This document shows, piece after piece, positions 16,851-25,689 of a DNA stretch of 64,000 nt; position 1 is the first letter of the stretch, and each line of letters starts with the position of its first letter. The notes beneath the pieces were generated by a model, which saw only the letters and a program-made list of their open reading frames with translations, made no database searches and was not told the DNA's origin. The DNA is taken from assembly GCF_023242315.1 (NCBI RefSeq), contig NZ_JALLIY010000002.1:124001-188000 (forward strand), written 5' to 3'. Made by a program: the position numbers and the translations under genes. This stretch comes from Pseudomonas sp. MWU13-2105 (GTDB lineage Bacteria > Pseudomonadota > Gammaproteobacteria > Pseudomonadales > Pseudomonadaceae).

Positions 16851-17672
16851 ATGCTGCCTTACCCGCAGATTGACCCGGTGGCCCTGGCCATCGGCCCGCT
16901 GAAAATCCACTGGTACGGCCTGATGTACCTGGTCGGCATTGGCGGTGCGTGGCTGCTGGCCTCCCGGCGCCTGAACCGTTTCGACCCGACCTGGACCAAG
17001 GAAAAACTCTCCGACCTGATCTTCTGGCTGGCCATGGGCGTGATCGTCGGCGGGCGCCTGGGGTATGTGCTGTTCTACGACCTGAGCGCCTACCTGGCGA
17101 ACCCGACGCTGATCTTCGAGGTCTGGAAAGGTGGCATGGCGTTCCATGGCGGCTTCATCGGGGTGATGCTGGCGGCCTGGTGGTTCGGCCGGCGCAACGG
17201 CAAGTCGTTTTTCCAACTGATGGACTTTGTCGCGCCGATGGTGCCGATCGGCCTGGGGGCCGGGCGCATCGGCAACTTCATCAACGCCGAGCTGTGGGGC
17301 AAACCGACCGATCTGCCGTGGGCGATGATCTTCCCGCCGTTCAGTGACCCGGCCCAGTTGCCGCGTCATCCGTCGCAGCTGTATCAGTTCGCCCTGGAAG
17401 GCGTGGCCCTGTTCGTGATCCTCTGGTTGTTCTCGCGCAAGCCGCGGCCGACCATGGCGGTCTCGGGCATGTTCGCGTTGTTCTACGGGATCTTCCGTTT
17501 TGTCGTCGAGTTTGTCCGGGTGCCGGATGCGCAACTCGGCTATCTGGCGTTCGGCTGGGTGACCATGGGGCAGATCCTCAGTCTGCCGATGATCATCGGC
17601 GGCCTGGGTTTGCTGTGGTTCGCCTATCACCGCGCCGCGACCCCACCGGCCGCGAAAGGCGCCGCGCTTTAA
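16851..17672 (+). CDS. lgt: Prolipoprotein diacylglyceryl transferase
   Basis: A 273-residue inner-membrane enzyme that adds diacylglycerol to the lipobox cysteine of prelipoproteins. It shows [20 protein letters not shown] at the N-terminus, the conserved H-G motif in [13 protein letters not shown], and the lgt signature [15 protein letters not shown], then RHPSQLYQ and RFVVEFVR. Seven membrane segments are expected. The ribosome-binding site is GAGGAG. A perfect 18-base palindrome separates it from thyA. Its products here would include the lipobox proteins of the window, such as the channel gene at 33546. Confidence 0.97.
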   Translation: MLPYPQIDPVALAIGPLKIHWYGLMYLVGIGGAWLLASRRLNRFDPTWTKEKLSDLIFWLAMGVIVGGRLGYVLFYDLSAYLANPTLIFEVWKGGMAFHGGFIGVMLAAWWFGRRNGKSFFQLMDFVAPMVPIGLGAGRIGNFINAELWGKPTDLPWAMIFPPFSDPAQLPRHPSQLYQFALEGVALFVILWLFSRKPRPTMAVSGMFALFYGIFRFVVEFVRVPDAQLGYLAFGWVTMGQILSLPMIIGGLGLLWFAYHRAATPPAAKGAAL

Positions 17673-17680
17673 ATTCGGAT

Positions 17681-17698
17681 CGGGGCCCGCGGGCCCCG
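17681..17698. other. Perfect 18-base GC palindrome between lgt and thyA
   Basis: CGGGGCCCGCGGGCCCCG is self-complementary and lies nine bases after the lgt stop codon and 22 before thyA. It lacks a U-run, so it is more likely an mRNA 3' stabiliser or processing structure than a full terminator. Confidence 0.7.
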
Positions 17699-17720
17699 TA
17701 TTCAAGGATGCAGGTAATTC

Positions 17721-18692
17721 ATGAAGCAATATCTCGAACTGGTCGCCCACGTCATCAACAACGGCACCAAGCAGGCCAACCGCACCGGTGTGAACACCAT
17801 CAGCTTTCCCGGGGCGATGCTGCGTTATGACCTCCAGGAAGGTTTCCCGGCGATCACCACCCGCAAGATGGCCTTCAAGTCCGCCGTCGGCGAGATGTGC
17901 GGTTTTCTCCGTGGGGTGAACAGCGCCGCCGAGTTCCGTGCGCTGGGCTGCAAGGTCTGGGATCAGAACGCCAACGAAAACGCGCAGTGGCTGGCCAATC
18001 CGTTCCGCCAGGGCGAAGACGACCTGGGCGAGATCTACGGGGTGCAATGGCGTAAATGGCCGGCGTACAAGCAGATTGCCAAGAGTAATGTCGCGGCTAT
18101 CGAGCAGACCCTGGGCCAGGGTTACCGGCAGATTGCCGAGGGCGAGGAAGGCGGCCAGGCCTATGTGGTGCTGTACAAGGCCATCGACCAGGTGCGCCAG
18201 TGCGTCGACACCATCATCAAGGACCCGGGCAGCCGGCGGATCCTGTTCCATGGCTGGAACTGCGCGCAGCTGGATGAAATGGCCTTGCCGCCGTGCCATT
18301 TGCTCTATCAGTTCCATCCGAATGTGGAGACGAAGGAGATTTCCCTGACCCTCTACATCCGTTCGAACGACCTGGGGTTGGGCACGCCGTTCAACCTGAC
18401 CGAGGGCGCGGCGCTGCTCAGCCTGATCGGGCGCCTGACCGGTTATACGCCGCGTTGGTTCACCTATTTCATCGGCGATGCCCATGTGTATGAAAACCAC
18501 CTGGATATGCTCAACGAACAGCTGACCCGCGAGCCGTTCCCGATGCCGAAGTTGGTGATTTCGGACCGTGTGCCGGAGTTTGCCAAGACCGGTGTTTATC
18601 AGCCGGAGTGGCTGGAGCTGGTGGAACCGGGGGATTTCTCGCTGGAAGGCTACCAGCACCATGCGCCGATGACGGCGCCGATGGCGGTTTGA
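17721..18692 (+). CDS. thyA: Thymidylate synthase ThyA
   Basis: A 323-residue enzyme that methylates dUMP to dTMP using methylene-tetrahydrofolate. The catalytic Cys is C192 in [10 protein letters not shown]; the folate/dUMP region shows [31 protein letters not shown]. It is about 60 residues longer than the E. coli-type protein (264), with an insertion between the N-terminal [11 protein letters not shown] region and the catalytic segment, like the long Lactobacillus-type enzymes. The gene follows lgt in the common Pseudomonas order, and folA, its partner in folate recycling, is 20 kb downstream. Confidence 0.96.
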   Translation: MKQYLELVAHVINNGTKQANRTGVNTISFPGAMLRYDLQEGFPAITTRKMAFKSAVGEMCGFLRGVNSAAEFRALGCKVWDQNANENAQWLANPFRQGEDDLGEIYGVQWRKWPAYKQIAKSNVAAIEQTLGQGYRQIAEGEEGGQAYVVLYKAIDQVRQCVDTIIKDPGSRRILFHGWNCAQLDEMALPPCHLLYQFHPNVETKEISLTLYIRSNDLGLGTPFNLTEGAALLSLIGRLTGYTPRWFTYFIGDAHVYENHLDMLNEQLTREPFPMPKLVISDRVPEFAKTGVYQPEWLELVEPGDFSLEGYQHHAPMTAPMAV

Positions 18693-18730
18693 GCCGTCTC
18701 AGTCAAGCGGTCTCAAGTCTGGCCGAGATT

Positions 18731-18863
18731 TGTGGCGAGCGGGCTTGCCCGCGCTGGGGGGCGAAGCCCCCCTAAAATCAGCTACCCCACTGTGTCAGGC
18801 AGAACGCAGTCACAGGTTTTGGGGGCGCTTCGCCCCCCAGCGCGGGCAAGCCCGCTCGCCACA
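18731..18863. repeat. Long REP-bounded palindromic element, copy 1
   Basis: TGTGGCGAGCGGGCTTGCCC at the left and its reverse complement at the right end (to 18863) enclose a second, inner inverted pair (GGGGGGCGAAGCCCCCC and GGGGGCGCTTCGCCCCCC). The central core holds CTAAAATCAGC and CAGAACGCAGTCACAGG. A diverged copy with the same core is at 35632-35781, and the short core piece TAAAATCAGCTA recurs at 48781. Confidence 0.85.
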
Positions 18864-18870
18864 GAGGCCC

Positions 18871-19317
18871 TCAATGCCCGTGACTTCTTCCGACATGTGA
18901 GTGCTCTTCAGCCGCCACCACACTGCCGCTGACTTCCAACCGCTGCAGAATCCCGCACTGATCCAGGTCCGGCCCGCCGCCACAACGCTGGCGCAGATCC
19001 AGCAACTGCGTTTGCAACGCCAGCAACCCGTCGATCCGCGCCTTGACGTGATGGATATGCTCATCAATCAGCGCATTCACGCTTTCGCACTGGTCCTGCG
19101 GACTGTCGCGCAGTCCCAGCAAGCTGCGAATTTCCTCCAGCGTCATGTCCAGGCTGCGGCAGTTGCGGATAAAGGTCAGGCGCTCCACATGCGCCTGGGT
19201 GTACAGGCGGTAGTTGCCCTCGCTGCGCGCCGGTTCCGGCAGCAGGTTTTCCTTTTCGTAGTAACGGATGGTTTCCACCTGGCAGTCGGTGAGTTTCGCC
19301 ACTTCGCCAATCTTCAT
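18871..19317 (-). CDS. cadR: MerR-family cadmium-responsive regulator CadR
   Basis: A 148-residue MerR-type activator with an N-terminal winged helix (MKIGEVAKLTDCQVETIRYY), a long dimerisation helix, and the metal-site cysteines expected of CadR: one in DQCESVN and later ones in the RQRCGGG and DQCGIL stretches. The C-terminal HSHVGRSHGH tail is typical of Pseudomonas CadR. It should bind Cd (also Zn) and untwist the cadA promoter. The ATG at 19317 was chosen over the upstream in-frame start at 19380 because the family starts at MKIG. The promoter region shared with cadA contains the expected operator. Confidence 0.95.
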   Translation of the reverse strand: MKIGEVAKLTDCQVETIRYYEKENLLPEPARSEGNYRLYTQAHVERLTFIRNCRSLDMTLEEIRSLLGLRDSPQDQCESVNALIDEHIHHVKARIDGLLALQTQLLDLRQRCGGGPDLDQCGILQRLEVSGSVVAAEEHSHVGRSHGH

Positions 19318-19340
19318 CGTTCGATCTCGCAAAAGGGTGC

Positions 19341-19371
19341 TTGACCCTATAGTGGCTACAGGGTGTTCACT
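19341..19371 (+). promoter_or_regulatory. cadA promoter with MerR-type CadR operator
   Basis: A -35 box TTGACC (19341-19346) and a likely -10 TTCACT (19366-19371) are 19 bases apart, the overlong spacing typical of MerR-controlled promoters. Between them lies the dyad ACCCTATAG-TGG-CTACAGGGT (19344-19364). CadR bound here would hold the promoter inactive until metal binds. Confidence 0.88.
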
Positions 19372-19400
19372 TGGCAACAAGCACTTTCAGGGACGCACCC

Positions 19401-21782
19401 ATGAGCGACTCCATCCATCCTTCGCACAAGCCCGGCAGCGATCACGCGCATGCTGGTCACGATCACGATCACGATCACGATCACGATCACAAGCATGAGC
19501 ATGGCCATGATCATAGTCATGACCACGGCCATGTCGACAAACAGGCTTTCCAGTCTTTCCGTGTCCTCCAGCCGGTAGAGGCTGCCCACGTCCATGGCGC
19601 GGCCGGGCATGCGCACAGCTGCTGTTCGAGCGCCGAAGCCCCGGCGCTGATCAAGCTCAGCGAGACCACCAGCGCCAACGCGCGCTTGAGTCGTTTCCGC
19701 ATCGAAGCCATGGACTGCCCTACCGAGCAGACGCTGATCCAGAACAAGCTCGGCAAGCTGGCGGGCGTGCAGCAGCTTGAGTTCAACTTGATCAACCGGA
19801 TCCTGGGCGTGACCCATGACCTGTCGTCGACCACGCCGATCATCGATGCCATCAAGTCCCTGGGCATGCTGGCCGAGCCGCTGGAAGAGGGCGCAAGCGC
19901 CGAAACCCCAAGCCAGCCGCCGGCGAAGAAGCCCTGGTGGCCCCTGGCGCTGTCCGGTGTCGGCGCCTTGGCCGCCGAAGTGATTCACTTCACCGGCCTG
20001 GCGCCGACCTGGGTGGTGGCCATCGTCGCGTTGGTTTCCATCCTCAGCGGCGGCCTGAGCACCTATAAAAAGGGCTGGATCGCCCTGAAGAACCGTAACC
20101 TGAACATCAACGCATTGATGAGCATCGCCGTAACCGGCGCCGTGCTGATCGGCCAGTGGCCGGAAGCGGCGATGGTGATGTTCCTTTTCACCGTCGCCGA
20201 GTTGATCGAAGCCAAGTCGCTGGACCGCGCGCGCAACGCCATCAGCGGCCTGATGCAGATGACGCCGGAGAAGGCCACGGTACGCCAGCCCAAGGGGGAA
20301 TGGGTCGAACGTGAGGTGAAAAGCATCGAACTGGGCGCATTGGTGCGAGTGCGGCCCGGTGAGCGCATCGGCCTCGACGGCGAAGTGGTCTATGGCAGCT
20401 CCAGCGTCGATCAGGCACCGATCACCGGTGAAAGCCTACCCATCGAGAAGAATCCGGGCGACAAGGTCTTCGCCGGCACCATCAACCAGGCCGGCTCGCT
20501 GGACTATCGGGTGACGGCCGTGGCGGGCAACTCGACCCTGGCGCGGATCATCCATGCCGTCGAGCAGGCCCAGGGCGCGCGGGCGCCGACCCAGCGTTTT
20601 GTCGACACCTTCGCGAAAATCTATACCCCGGCGGTATTCGCCTTCGCCCTGGCGGTGGCGGTGCTGCCGCCGTTGTTCATGAACGGCCTGTGGTTCGACT
20701 GGATCTACCGGGCGCTGGTCCTGCTGGTGGTTGCCTGTCCGTGCGCGCTGGTGATCTCGACCCCGGTGACTATCGTCAGCGGCCTGGCCGCCGCGGCCCG
20801 CAAGGGCATTCTGGTCAAGGGCGGGGTGTATCTGGAAAGCGGGCACCAACTCGATTACCTGGCCCTGGACAAGACTGGCACCATCACCCACGGCAAGCCG
20901 GCGCTGACCGACTATCTGACCCTCAACCCACTGTTTCTCGAGACCGCACCGCTGATCGCCGCCAGCCTCGCGGCGCGCTCCGATCACCCGGTGTCCCTGG
21001 CGATTGCCAAGGATGCACGGGACAAACAGTGGACGCTGCGCGACGTCGAAGCCTTCGAGGCCCTGGCCGGGCGTGGGGTGCACGGCGAGGTCGGCGGCAA
21101 GGGTTATCACCTGGGCAACCATCGCCTGGTGGAAGACCTCGGCCTCTGCTCGCCGGCCCTCGAGGAAAAGCTCTTCGCCCTGGAAAAACAAGGCAAGAGC
21201 GTGGTGCTGTTGCTCGACGCTTCCGGTCCAGTGGCCTTGTTCGCCGTGGCTGATACGGTCAAGACCTCCAGCCGCGAAGCGATCCGCGAGTTGCATGCGC
21301 TGGGGATCAAGACCCTGATGCTGACCGGGGACAACGTCCATACCGCCGCCGCCATTGCCGCCCAGGTCGGGATCGACGAGGCCCGCGGCGACCTGTTGCC
21401 CAGCGACAAACTGCAGGCCATCGAAGATCTGTATGCCCGTGGCCATCAGGTCGGCATGGTCGGCGACGGTATCAACGATGCCCCGGCCCTGGCCCGCGCC
21501 GAGATCGGTTTCGCCATGGCCGCCGCCGGTACCGACACCGCCATCGAGACCGCCGATGTCGCCCTGATGGACGATGATCTGCGCAAGATTCCGGCTTTCA
21601 TTCGCCTTTCGCGCCAGACCGCGCGTATCCTCAGGCAAAATATCGCCCTGGCGCTGGTGATCAAGGCGATCTTCCTGGTGGTGACGTTCCTGGGTTTTGC
21701 AACCATGTGGATGGCGGTGTTCGCCGACATGGGCGTCAGCCTGCTGGTGGTGTTCAATGGGTTGCGCCTGTTGCGCAAGTAA
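19401..21782 (+). CDS. cadA: Cd2+/Zn2+-exporting P1B-type ATPase CadA
   Basis: A 793-residue metal-efflux ATPase. The N-terminus has a His/Asp-rich metal-buffering stretch, including five DH repeats, then one HMA-like domain with the MDCPTEQT motif. The membrane ion site is C446-P-C448 in VACPCALVIS, the phosphorylated Asp is D490 in DKTGTITHG, and the hinge is GDGINDAPALA. These identify a Zn/Cd/Pb (P1B-2) pump. I chose the ATG at 19401 (MSDSIHPSHK) because the in-frame start at 19371 lies inside the -10 region of the promoter. It is controlled by the divergent cadR. Confidence 0.96.
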   Translation: MSDSIHPSHKPGSDHAHAGHDHDHDHDHDHKHEHGHDHSHDHGHVDKQAFQSFRVLQPVEAAHVHGAAGHAHSCCSSAEAPALIKLSETTSANARLSRFRIEAMDCPTEQTLIQNKLGKLAGVQQLEFNLINRILGVTHDLSSTTPIIDAIKSLGMLAEPLEEGASAETPSQPPAKKPWWPLALSGVGALAAEVIHFTGLAPTWVVAIVALVSILSGGLSTYKKGWIALKNRNLNINALMSIAVTGAVLIGQWPEAAMVMFLFTVAELIEAKSLDRARNAISGLMQMTPEKATVRQPKGEWVEREVKSIELGALVRVRPGERIGLDGEVVYGSSSVDQAPITGESLPIEKNPGDKVFAGTINQAGSLDYRVTAVAGNSTLARIIHAVEQAQGARAPTQRFVDTFAKIYTPAVFAFALAVAVLPPLFMNGLWFDWIYRALVLLVVACPCALVISTPVTIVSGLAAAARKGILVKGGVYLESGHQLDYLALDKTGTITHGKPALTDYLTLNPLFLETAPLIAASLAARSDHPVSLAIAKDARDKQWTLRDVEAFEALAGRGVHGEVGGKGYHLGNHRLVEDLGLCSPALEEKLFALEKQGKSVVLLLDASGPVALFAVADTVKTSSREAIRELHALGIKTLMLTGDNVHTAAAIAAQVGIDEARGDLLPSDKLQAIEDLYARGHQVGMVGDGINDAPALARAEIGFAMAAAGTDTAIETADVALMDDDLRKIPAFIRLSRQTARILRQNIALALVIKAIFLVVTFLGFATMWMAVFADMGVSLLVVFNGLRLLRK
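19461..19490 (+). repeat. (GATCAC)5 hexanucleotide repeat inside cadA
   Basis: Five perfect tandem copies of GATCAC encode Asp-His repeats of the CadA metal-buffering region. Because the unit is six bases, slippage would change the number of DH pairs without shifting the frame. Confidence 0.95.
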
Positions 21783-21799
21783 ACGAATGAGAGGGTGAT

Positions 21800-22663
21800 G
21801 TGCTGAGTGCCGAGCTGAAGGCGTTTTACCTGGTCGCCCGCCTGGGCAGCATCACCCTGGCGGCGAAAAAGCTCGGACTCAGCCAGCCCACGGTGACCAC
21901 CCAGATCCGTCATCTGGAAAGCCAGTACTCGGTCGAGTTGTTCTATCGCGGTGGTCGGCGCTTGAGCGTCAGTGAAGACGGCGCGCGCTTGCTGCCGATG
22001 GTCAAGACGCTGTTGCAGCAGGAGGCCGATATCGAGTTTTTCCTGCGCAACGCCGGGCAGGTACAGGGCACCCTGCGGATTGCCGCGACCGCGCCGTACT
22101 ACATCCTCGATCTGGTGAAGGCCTTTCGCGAGCGCTTGCCGCAGGTGGAAGTGTCGGTGGAGATCGGCAACTCGCAGCAGGTGCTGGAGGCGCTGGAGGA
22201 TTATCGGGTCGATGTCGCGGCTTCGTCGCAGTTGCTGGAGGACCCGCGGCTGATCCGCCGGGTGCTGGGCAGCGATCCGCTGGTGCTGGCGGTGCATCGC
22301 AATCATCCCCTGGCGGTGCATGATCATGTGCCGCTGAGTGCGCTGGCCGGGCATTGCCTGCTGATGCGCGAGCCGGGGTCGACCACCCGGCAACTGACGG
22401 AAGAGCTGTTGCGTAACGCACAGGTCAGTTATGGCCCGTTGCTGGAGATCGGCAGTCGTGAGTCGATCCGAGAGGCGGTGCTGCGCAATATCGGCATCAG
22501 CATCATTGCTCGGCAGGAAGTCCCCCATGACCCGCAACTGCGGGTGCTGACCATCGAGAACGCGCCGCAGATCCCCGAGTACCTGTATTGCCTCAAGGAA
22601 CGCAAGGCGGCACGCCTGCCGGCGGCGTTTCTGGGGTTGGCGCAGGAAATGGCGCCGGCCTGA
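21800..22663 (+). CDS. LysR-family regulator of the aminophosphonate locus
   Basis: A 287-residue LysR-type regulator. The N-terminal helix-turn-helix is visible as LGSITLAAKKLGLSQPTVTT, followed by the effector domain (GTLRIAATAPYYILDLVKAF onward). It starts at the GTG at 21800; the better-looking ATG at 21798 is in another frame. It is 17 bases after cadA but functionally belongs with the downstream phosphonate transport and oxidation genes, which lie on the same strand 170 bases away; similar LysR genes accompany 2-aminoethylphosphonate operons in pseudomonads. That link is inference from position. Confidence 0.85.
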   Translation: MLSAELKAFYLVARLGSITLAAKKLGLSQPTVTTQIRHLESQYSVELFYRGGRRLSVSEDGARLLPMVKTLLQQEADIEFFLRNAGQVQGTLRIAATAPYYILDLVKAFRERLPQVEVSVEIGNSQQVLEALEDYRVDVAASSQLLEDPRLIRRVLGSDPLVLAVHRNHPLAVHDHVPLSALAGHCLLMREPGSTTRQLTEELLRNAQVSYGPLLEIGSRESIREAVLRNIGISIIARQEVPHDPQLRVLTIENAPQIPEYLYCLKERKAARLPAAFLGLAQEMAPA

Positions 22664-22833
22664 TAGTTCGGTGGTGAATGGCCGCCTGCTGCGCCGCGAA
22701 GGCGTCGGCCCAGGCGACTCAAGTCTTCAACCCAAATCTACCAATACCACTATCGGCAACTTTGGCCTCGTTGCCACATAGCCTACGCATTCCCTCCCTA
22801 ACATGACCCTCATCCGCTTGATGAGGTCCGTCC

Positions 22834-23910
22834 ATGAACAACTCGACCGCCAACGCCCTGGCCAACCCCGGCGCACCGATGAAGGTGCGCGGTGTGCGCA
22901 AGCGTTTCGGCGCCTTCACCGCGTTGGACAATGTCTCCCTGGACGTGGCCGCCGGCGAACTGGTCTGCCTGCTCGGCCCGTCCGGCTGCGGCAAGACCAC
23001 CTTGCTGCGCTGCATCGCCGGCCTCGAGCGTCAGGATGACGGTGAGCTGTTCCTCGGCGAACGCAACGTCTCCGAACTGCCACCGCAAGCCCGTGACTAC
23101 GGCATCCTGTTCCAGTCCTACGCGCTGTTCCCGAATCTGACGGTCGAGGCGAATATCGCCTACGGCCTTGCCGGCAGCGGGCGCGAGGTAACCCGCAAGC
23201 GCGTCGGCCAGATGCTGGAACTGGTCGGCCTGCTCGGCAGCGAAAGGAAATACCCCGGGCAACTCTCTGGCGGCCAGCAGCAACGGGTCGCCCTGGCTCG
23301 CGCACTGGCCCCGGCACCCTCGCTGTTGCTGCTCGACGAACCGATGTCGGCCCTCGACGCGCGGGTCCGCGAGCATCTGTGCACAGAGCTGCGCCAGCTG
23401 CAACGCAACCTTGGCGTGACCACCCTGATGGTCACCCACAACCAGGACGAGGCCATGCTGATGGCTGACCGCATCGCCGTGATGAACAACGGCAAGGTCG
23501 AGCAGTACGCCACGCCCCAGGAAATCTACAACAAACCGGCCACGCCGTTCGTCGCCGAATTTGTCGGCCAGGGCAACTGGCTGCCGTTCCAACGCAGCAG
23601 CGACAGCCATGCGCGGGTCGGCGGCATGGATGTGCGCCTGGCCGATGGCAGCGCCCGCGCCGCCTCCGGTCGGCTGTTCTGCCGCCCCGAAGCGATCAAC
23701 GTCAACCCGCCGGTGCATGAGGAAAACCTGTTTCCGGCGCGGGTGCGTGAAATCACCTTCCTCGGCAATCGCTGCCGCATGAGTTTCGAACTCAACCAAT
23801 TACCCGGGCACGCGCTGTTGGCCGAAGTCGGCCCACAGGACATGCCGCGCCTAGGCGCGCCGGATATCTGGGTGGCCTTGCCGCCGCGCAGCCTCCAGGT
23901 CTTTGCCTGA
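22834..23910 (+). CDS. 2-aminoethylphosphonate-type ABC transporter, ATP-binding subunit
   Basis: A 358-residue ATPase with Walker A GPSGCGKTTLLRCIAG, the Q-loop FQSYALFPNLTVEANI, signature LSGGQQQR, Walker B LLLLDEPMSALD and the switch His in VTHNQDEAML. A C-terminal TOBE-like domain follows (about 280-358). It belongs to the spermidine/iron/phosphonate import class. The phosphonate assignment comes from the operon: a fused double permease, a binding protein, a phosphonate-type FAD oxidoreductase and a PhnZ-type oxygenase follow. The ATG at 22834 has a GAGGT ribosome-binding site. The permease gene starts two bases after its stop. Confidence 0.88.
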   Translation: MNNSTANALANPGAPMKVRGVRKRFGAFTALDNVSLDVAAGELVCLLGPSGCGKTTLLRCIAGLERQDDGELFLGERNVSELPPQARDYGILFQSYALFPNLTVEANIAYGLAGSGREVTRKRVGQMLELVGLLGSERKYPGQLSGGQQQRVALARALAPAPSLLLLDEPMSALDARVREHLCTELRQLQRNLGVTTLMVTHNQDEAMLMADRIAVMNNGKVEQYATPQEIYNKPATPFVAEFVGQGNWLPFQRSSDSHARVGGMDVRLADGSARAASGRLFCRPEAINVNPPVHEENLFPARVREITFLGNRCRMSFELNQLPGHALLAEVGPQDMPRLGAPDIWVALPPRSLQVFA

Positions 23911-23911
23911 G

Positions 23912-25636
23912 ATGGCCGTGGAGATCAGCCTGCCGTTGTCCCGGCAATCGAGCGTGAAGGCCGCCCGGGCCGGCCTCGGCGACCGCCTGTTCGTGGTCGG
24001 CGGCAAGCTGCTCTGGCTCTGCCTGCTGGGCGTGGCGGTGCTGCTGCCGTTGCTGGCGATCTTCTGGCGCGGGTTCAGCAGTGAAGCCGGGCAGGGCGGG
24101 GGCTGGGTCGCGGCGAAGGAGCTGGTGAACAGCGACAACTTCCACTGGCTGCTGGGCAATAGCCTGAAGGTTTCCCTCAGTGTGGCGGCCATCGTCGTTC
24201 CCCTGGCTTATCTGTTTGCCTACGCCCTGCAACGGACGCTGATTCCCGGCAAGCCGCTGTGGCGCGCGCTGTCGCTGTTGCCGCTGATGGCGCCGTCGAT
24301 GTTGCCGGGGATCGCGCTGGTCTATCTGTTCGGCAACCAGGGCCTGCTGCGTGGCTTGCTGTCGGAGAATATCTACGGTTTCTGGGGCATGGTTCTCGGC
24401 GAGGTCATCTACACCTTTCCCCATGCCCTGATGATCCTCATCTCGGCCTTGTCCCTGGCCGATGCGCGCTTGTTCGACGCCGCGTCGAGCATGGGCGCCA
24501 GTCCCTGGAAAGCCTTTCGCAGCATCACCTGGCCGGCCAGCCGCCAGGCACTGTTCGCCGCTTTCTGCCTGGTATTCACCCTGACCATCACCGATTTCGG
24601 CGTGCCGGTGGTGGTGGGTGGCGACTATCAGGTGCTGGCGCTGGAAGCCTACAAGGCGGTGGTCGGCCAGCAGCAGTTCGGCCGCGGTGCCTTGATCGGC
24701 ATGATCCTGCTGCTGCCGGCGCTGTTCAGTTTCGCCGTCGATGCCTGGCTGCGCCGTCGCCATGGCGAAGCCATGAGCGGCCGGGCCCAGGTGTTCAAGC
24801 CGGCATCGTCGCGCCGCCGCGATGCCTGCTACCTGGCGATCGTGCTGTTGATCTGCGCGGCGCTGCTGCTGGTATTCGGCATGGCGGTGTACTCGTCGCT
24901 GGTGAAGTTCTGGCCGTACAACCTGTCGCTGTCGTTCAGTCACTACGCCTTCAATGCGACCACCGGCAGCGGCTGGCTGGCCTACCGCAACAGCCTGACC
25001 CTGGCCTTGAGCACAGCACTGATCGGCAGCGGGCTGATTTTCACCGGCGCCTACCTGATGGAGAAGACCCGTGGCCAGCGCGGTCTGAACCTGGCCCTGC
25101 GGGTGCTCGGCTTCGTACCGATGGCGGTCCCGGGCTTGGTCCTGGGCCTGGGCTACGTGTTCTTCTTCAACCTCAACGGCAACCCGCTGAATGTGTTCTA
25201 CGGGACCATGACCCTGCTGGTGGTCTGCACCATCGCCCATTACCTGACCACCGCGCATATGACCGCCACCACCGCGCTGCGCCAGCTCGACAACGAGTTC
25301 GAAGCCGCCGCCCTGTCGCTCAAGGCGCCGCTCTACCGGCATTACCTGCGGGTCACGCTGCCGATCTGCCTGCCGGCGTTGCTCGACATCGTGCGCTACC
25401 TGTTCGTCTCGGCAATGACCACGGTGTCGGCGGCAATCTTTCTCTACAGCCCGGACACCATCCTCGCGGCGGTGGCGGTGCTGAACATGGACGATGCCGG
25501 CAACGTCGGCGGCGCCGCCGCCATGTCGAGCCTGATCCTGTTTACCTCGGTGGCCGTGTCGCTGCTGCTGGCCTGGGCTTCGCGCGGCGTATTGCGCCGC
25601 TCCCAGGCCTGGCGACAGAGCGAGTCGGGCCATTGA
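23912..25636 (+). CDS. 2-aminoethylphosphonate-type ABC transporter, fused permease
   Basis: A 574-residue inner-membrane protein made of two permease halves in tandem, about twelve membrane segments in all. Each half has an ATPase-contacting EAA loop: DAASSMGASPWKAFRSITWP in the first and EAAALSLKAPLYRHYLRVTL in the second. Such fused permeases are characteristic of ferric-iron and 2-aminoethylphosphonate (PhnU-like) importers. I chose the ATG at 23912, one base after the ATPase stop codon, over the in-frame TTG at 23903. It is translated together with the ATPase gene. Confidence 0.88.
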   Translation: MAVEISLPLSRQSSVKAARAGLGDRLFVVGGKLLWLCLLGVAVLLPLLAIFWRGFSSEAGQGGGWVAAKELVNSDNFHWLLGNSLKVSLSVAAIVVPLAYLFAYALQRTLIPGKPLWRALSLLPLMAPSMLPGIALVYLFGNQGLLRGLLSENIYGFWGMVLGEVIYTFPHALMILISALSLADARLFDAASSMGASPWKAFRSITWPASRQALFAAFCLVFTLTITDFGVPVVVGGDYQVLALEAYKAVVGQQQFGRGALIGMILLLPALFSFAVDAWLRRRHGEAMSGRAQVFKPASSRRRDACYLAIVLLICAALLLVFGMAVYSSLVKFWPYNLSLSFSHYAFNATTGSGWLAYRNSLTLALSTALIGSGLIFTGAYLMEKTRGQRGLNLALRVLGFVPMAVPGLVLGLGYVFFFNLNGNPLNVFYGTMTLLVVCTIAHYLTTAHMTATTALRQLDNEFEAAALSLKAPLYRHYLRVTLPICLPALLDIVRYLFVSAMTTVSAAIFLYSPDTILAAVAVLNMDDAGNVGGAAAMSSLILFTSVAVSLLLAWASRGVLRRSQAWRQSESGH

Positions 25637-25689
25637 ACCCGCGACAACGTTTTGCCCAACCCCAACCGCACTCACCAAGGAACCGCATC

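Noticed and set aside
19461..19490. Tandem repeat considered as a CRISPR-like or regulatory array
   Set aside because: It is a six-base in-frame repeat encoding Asp-His in CadA; there are no spacers and no cas genes.
23792..25678. 628-residue minus-strand frame opposite the phosphonate transporter
   Set aside because: It is a Gln/Arg-rich antisense shadow of the fused permease gene without motifs or a ribosome-binding site.
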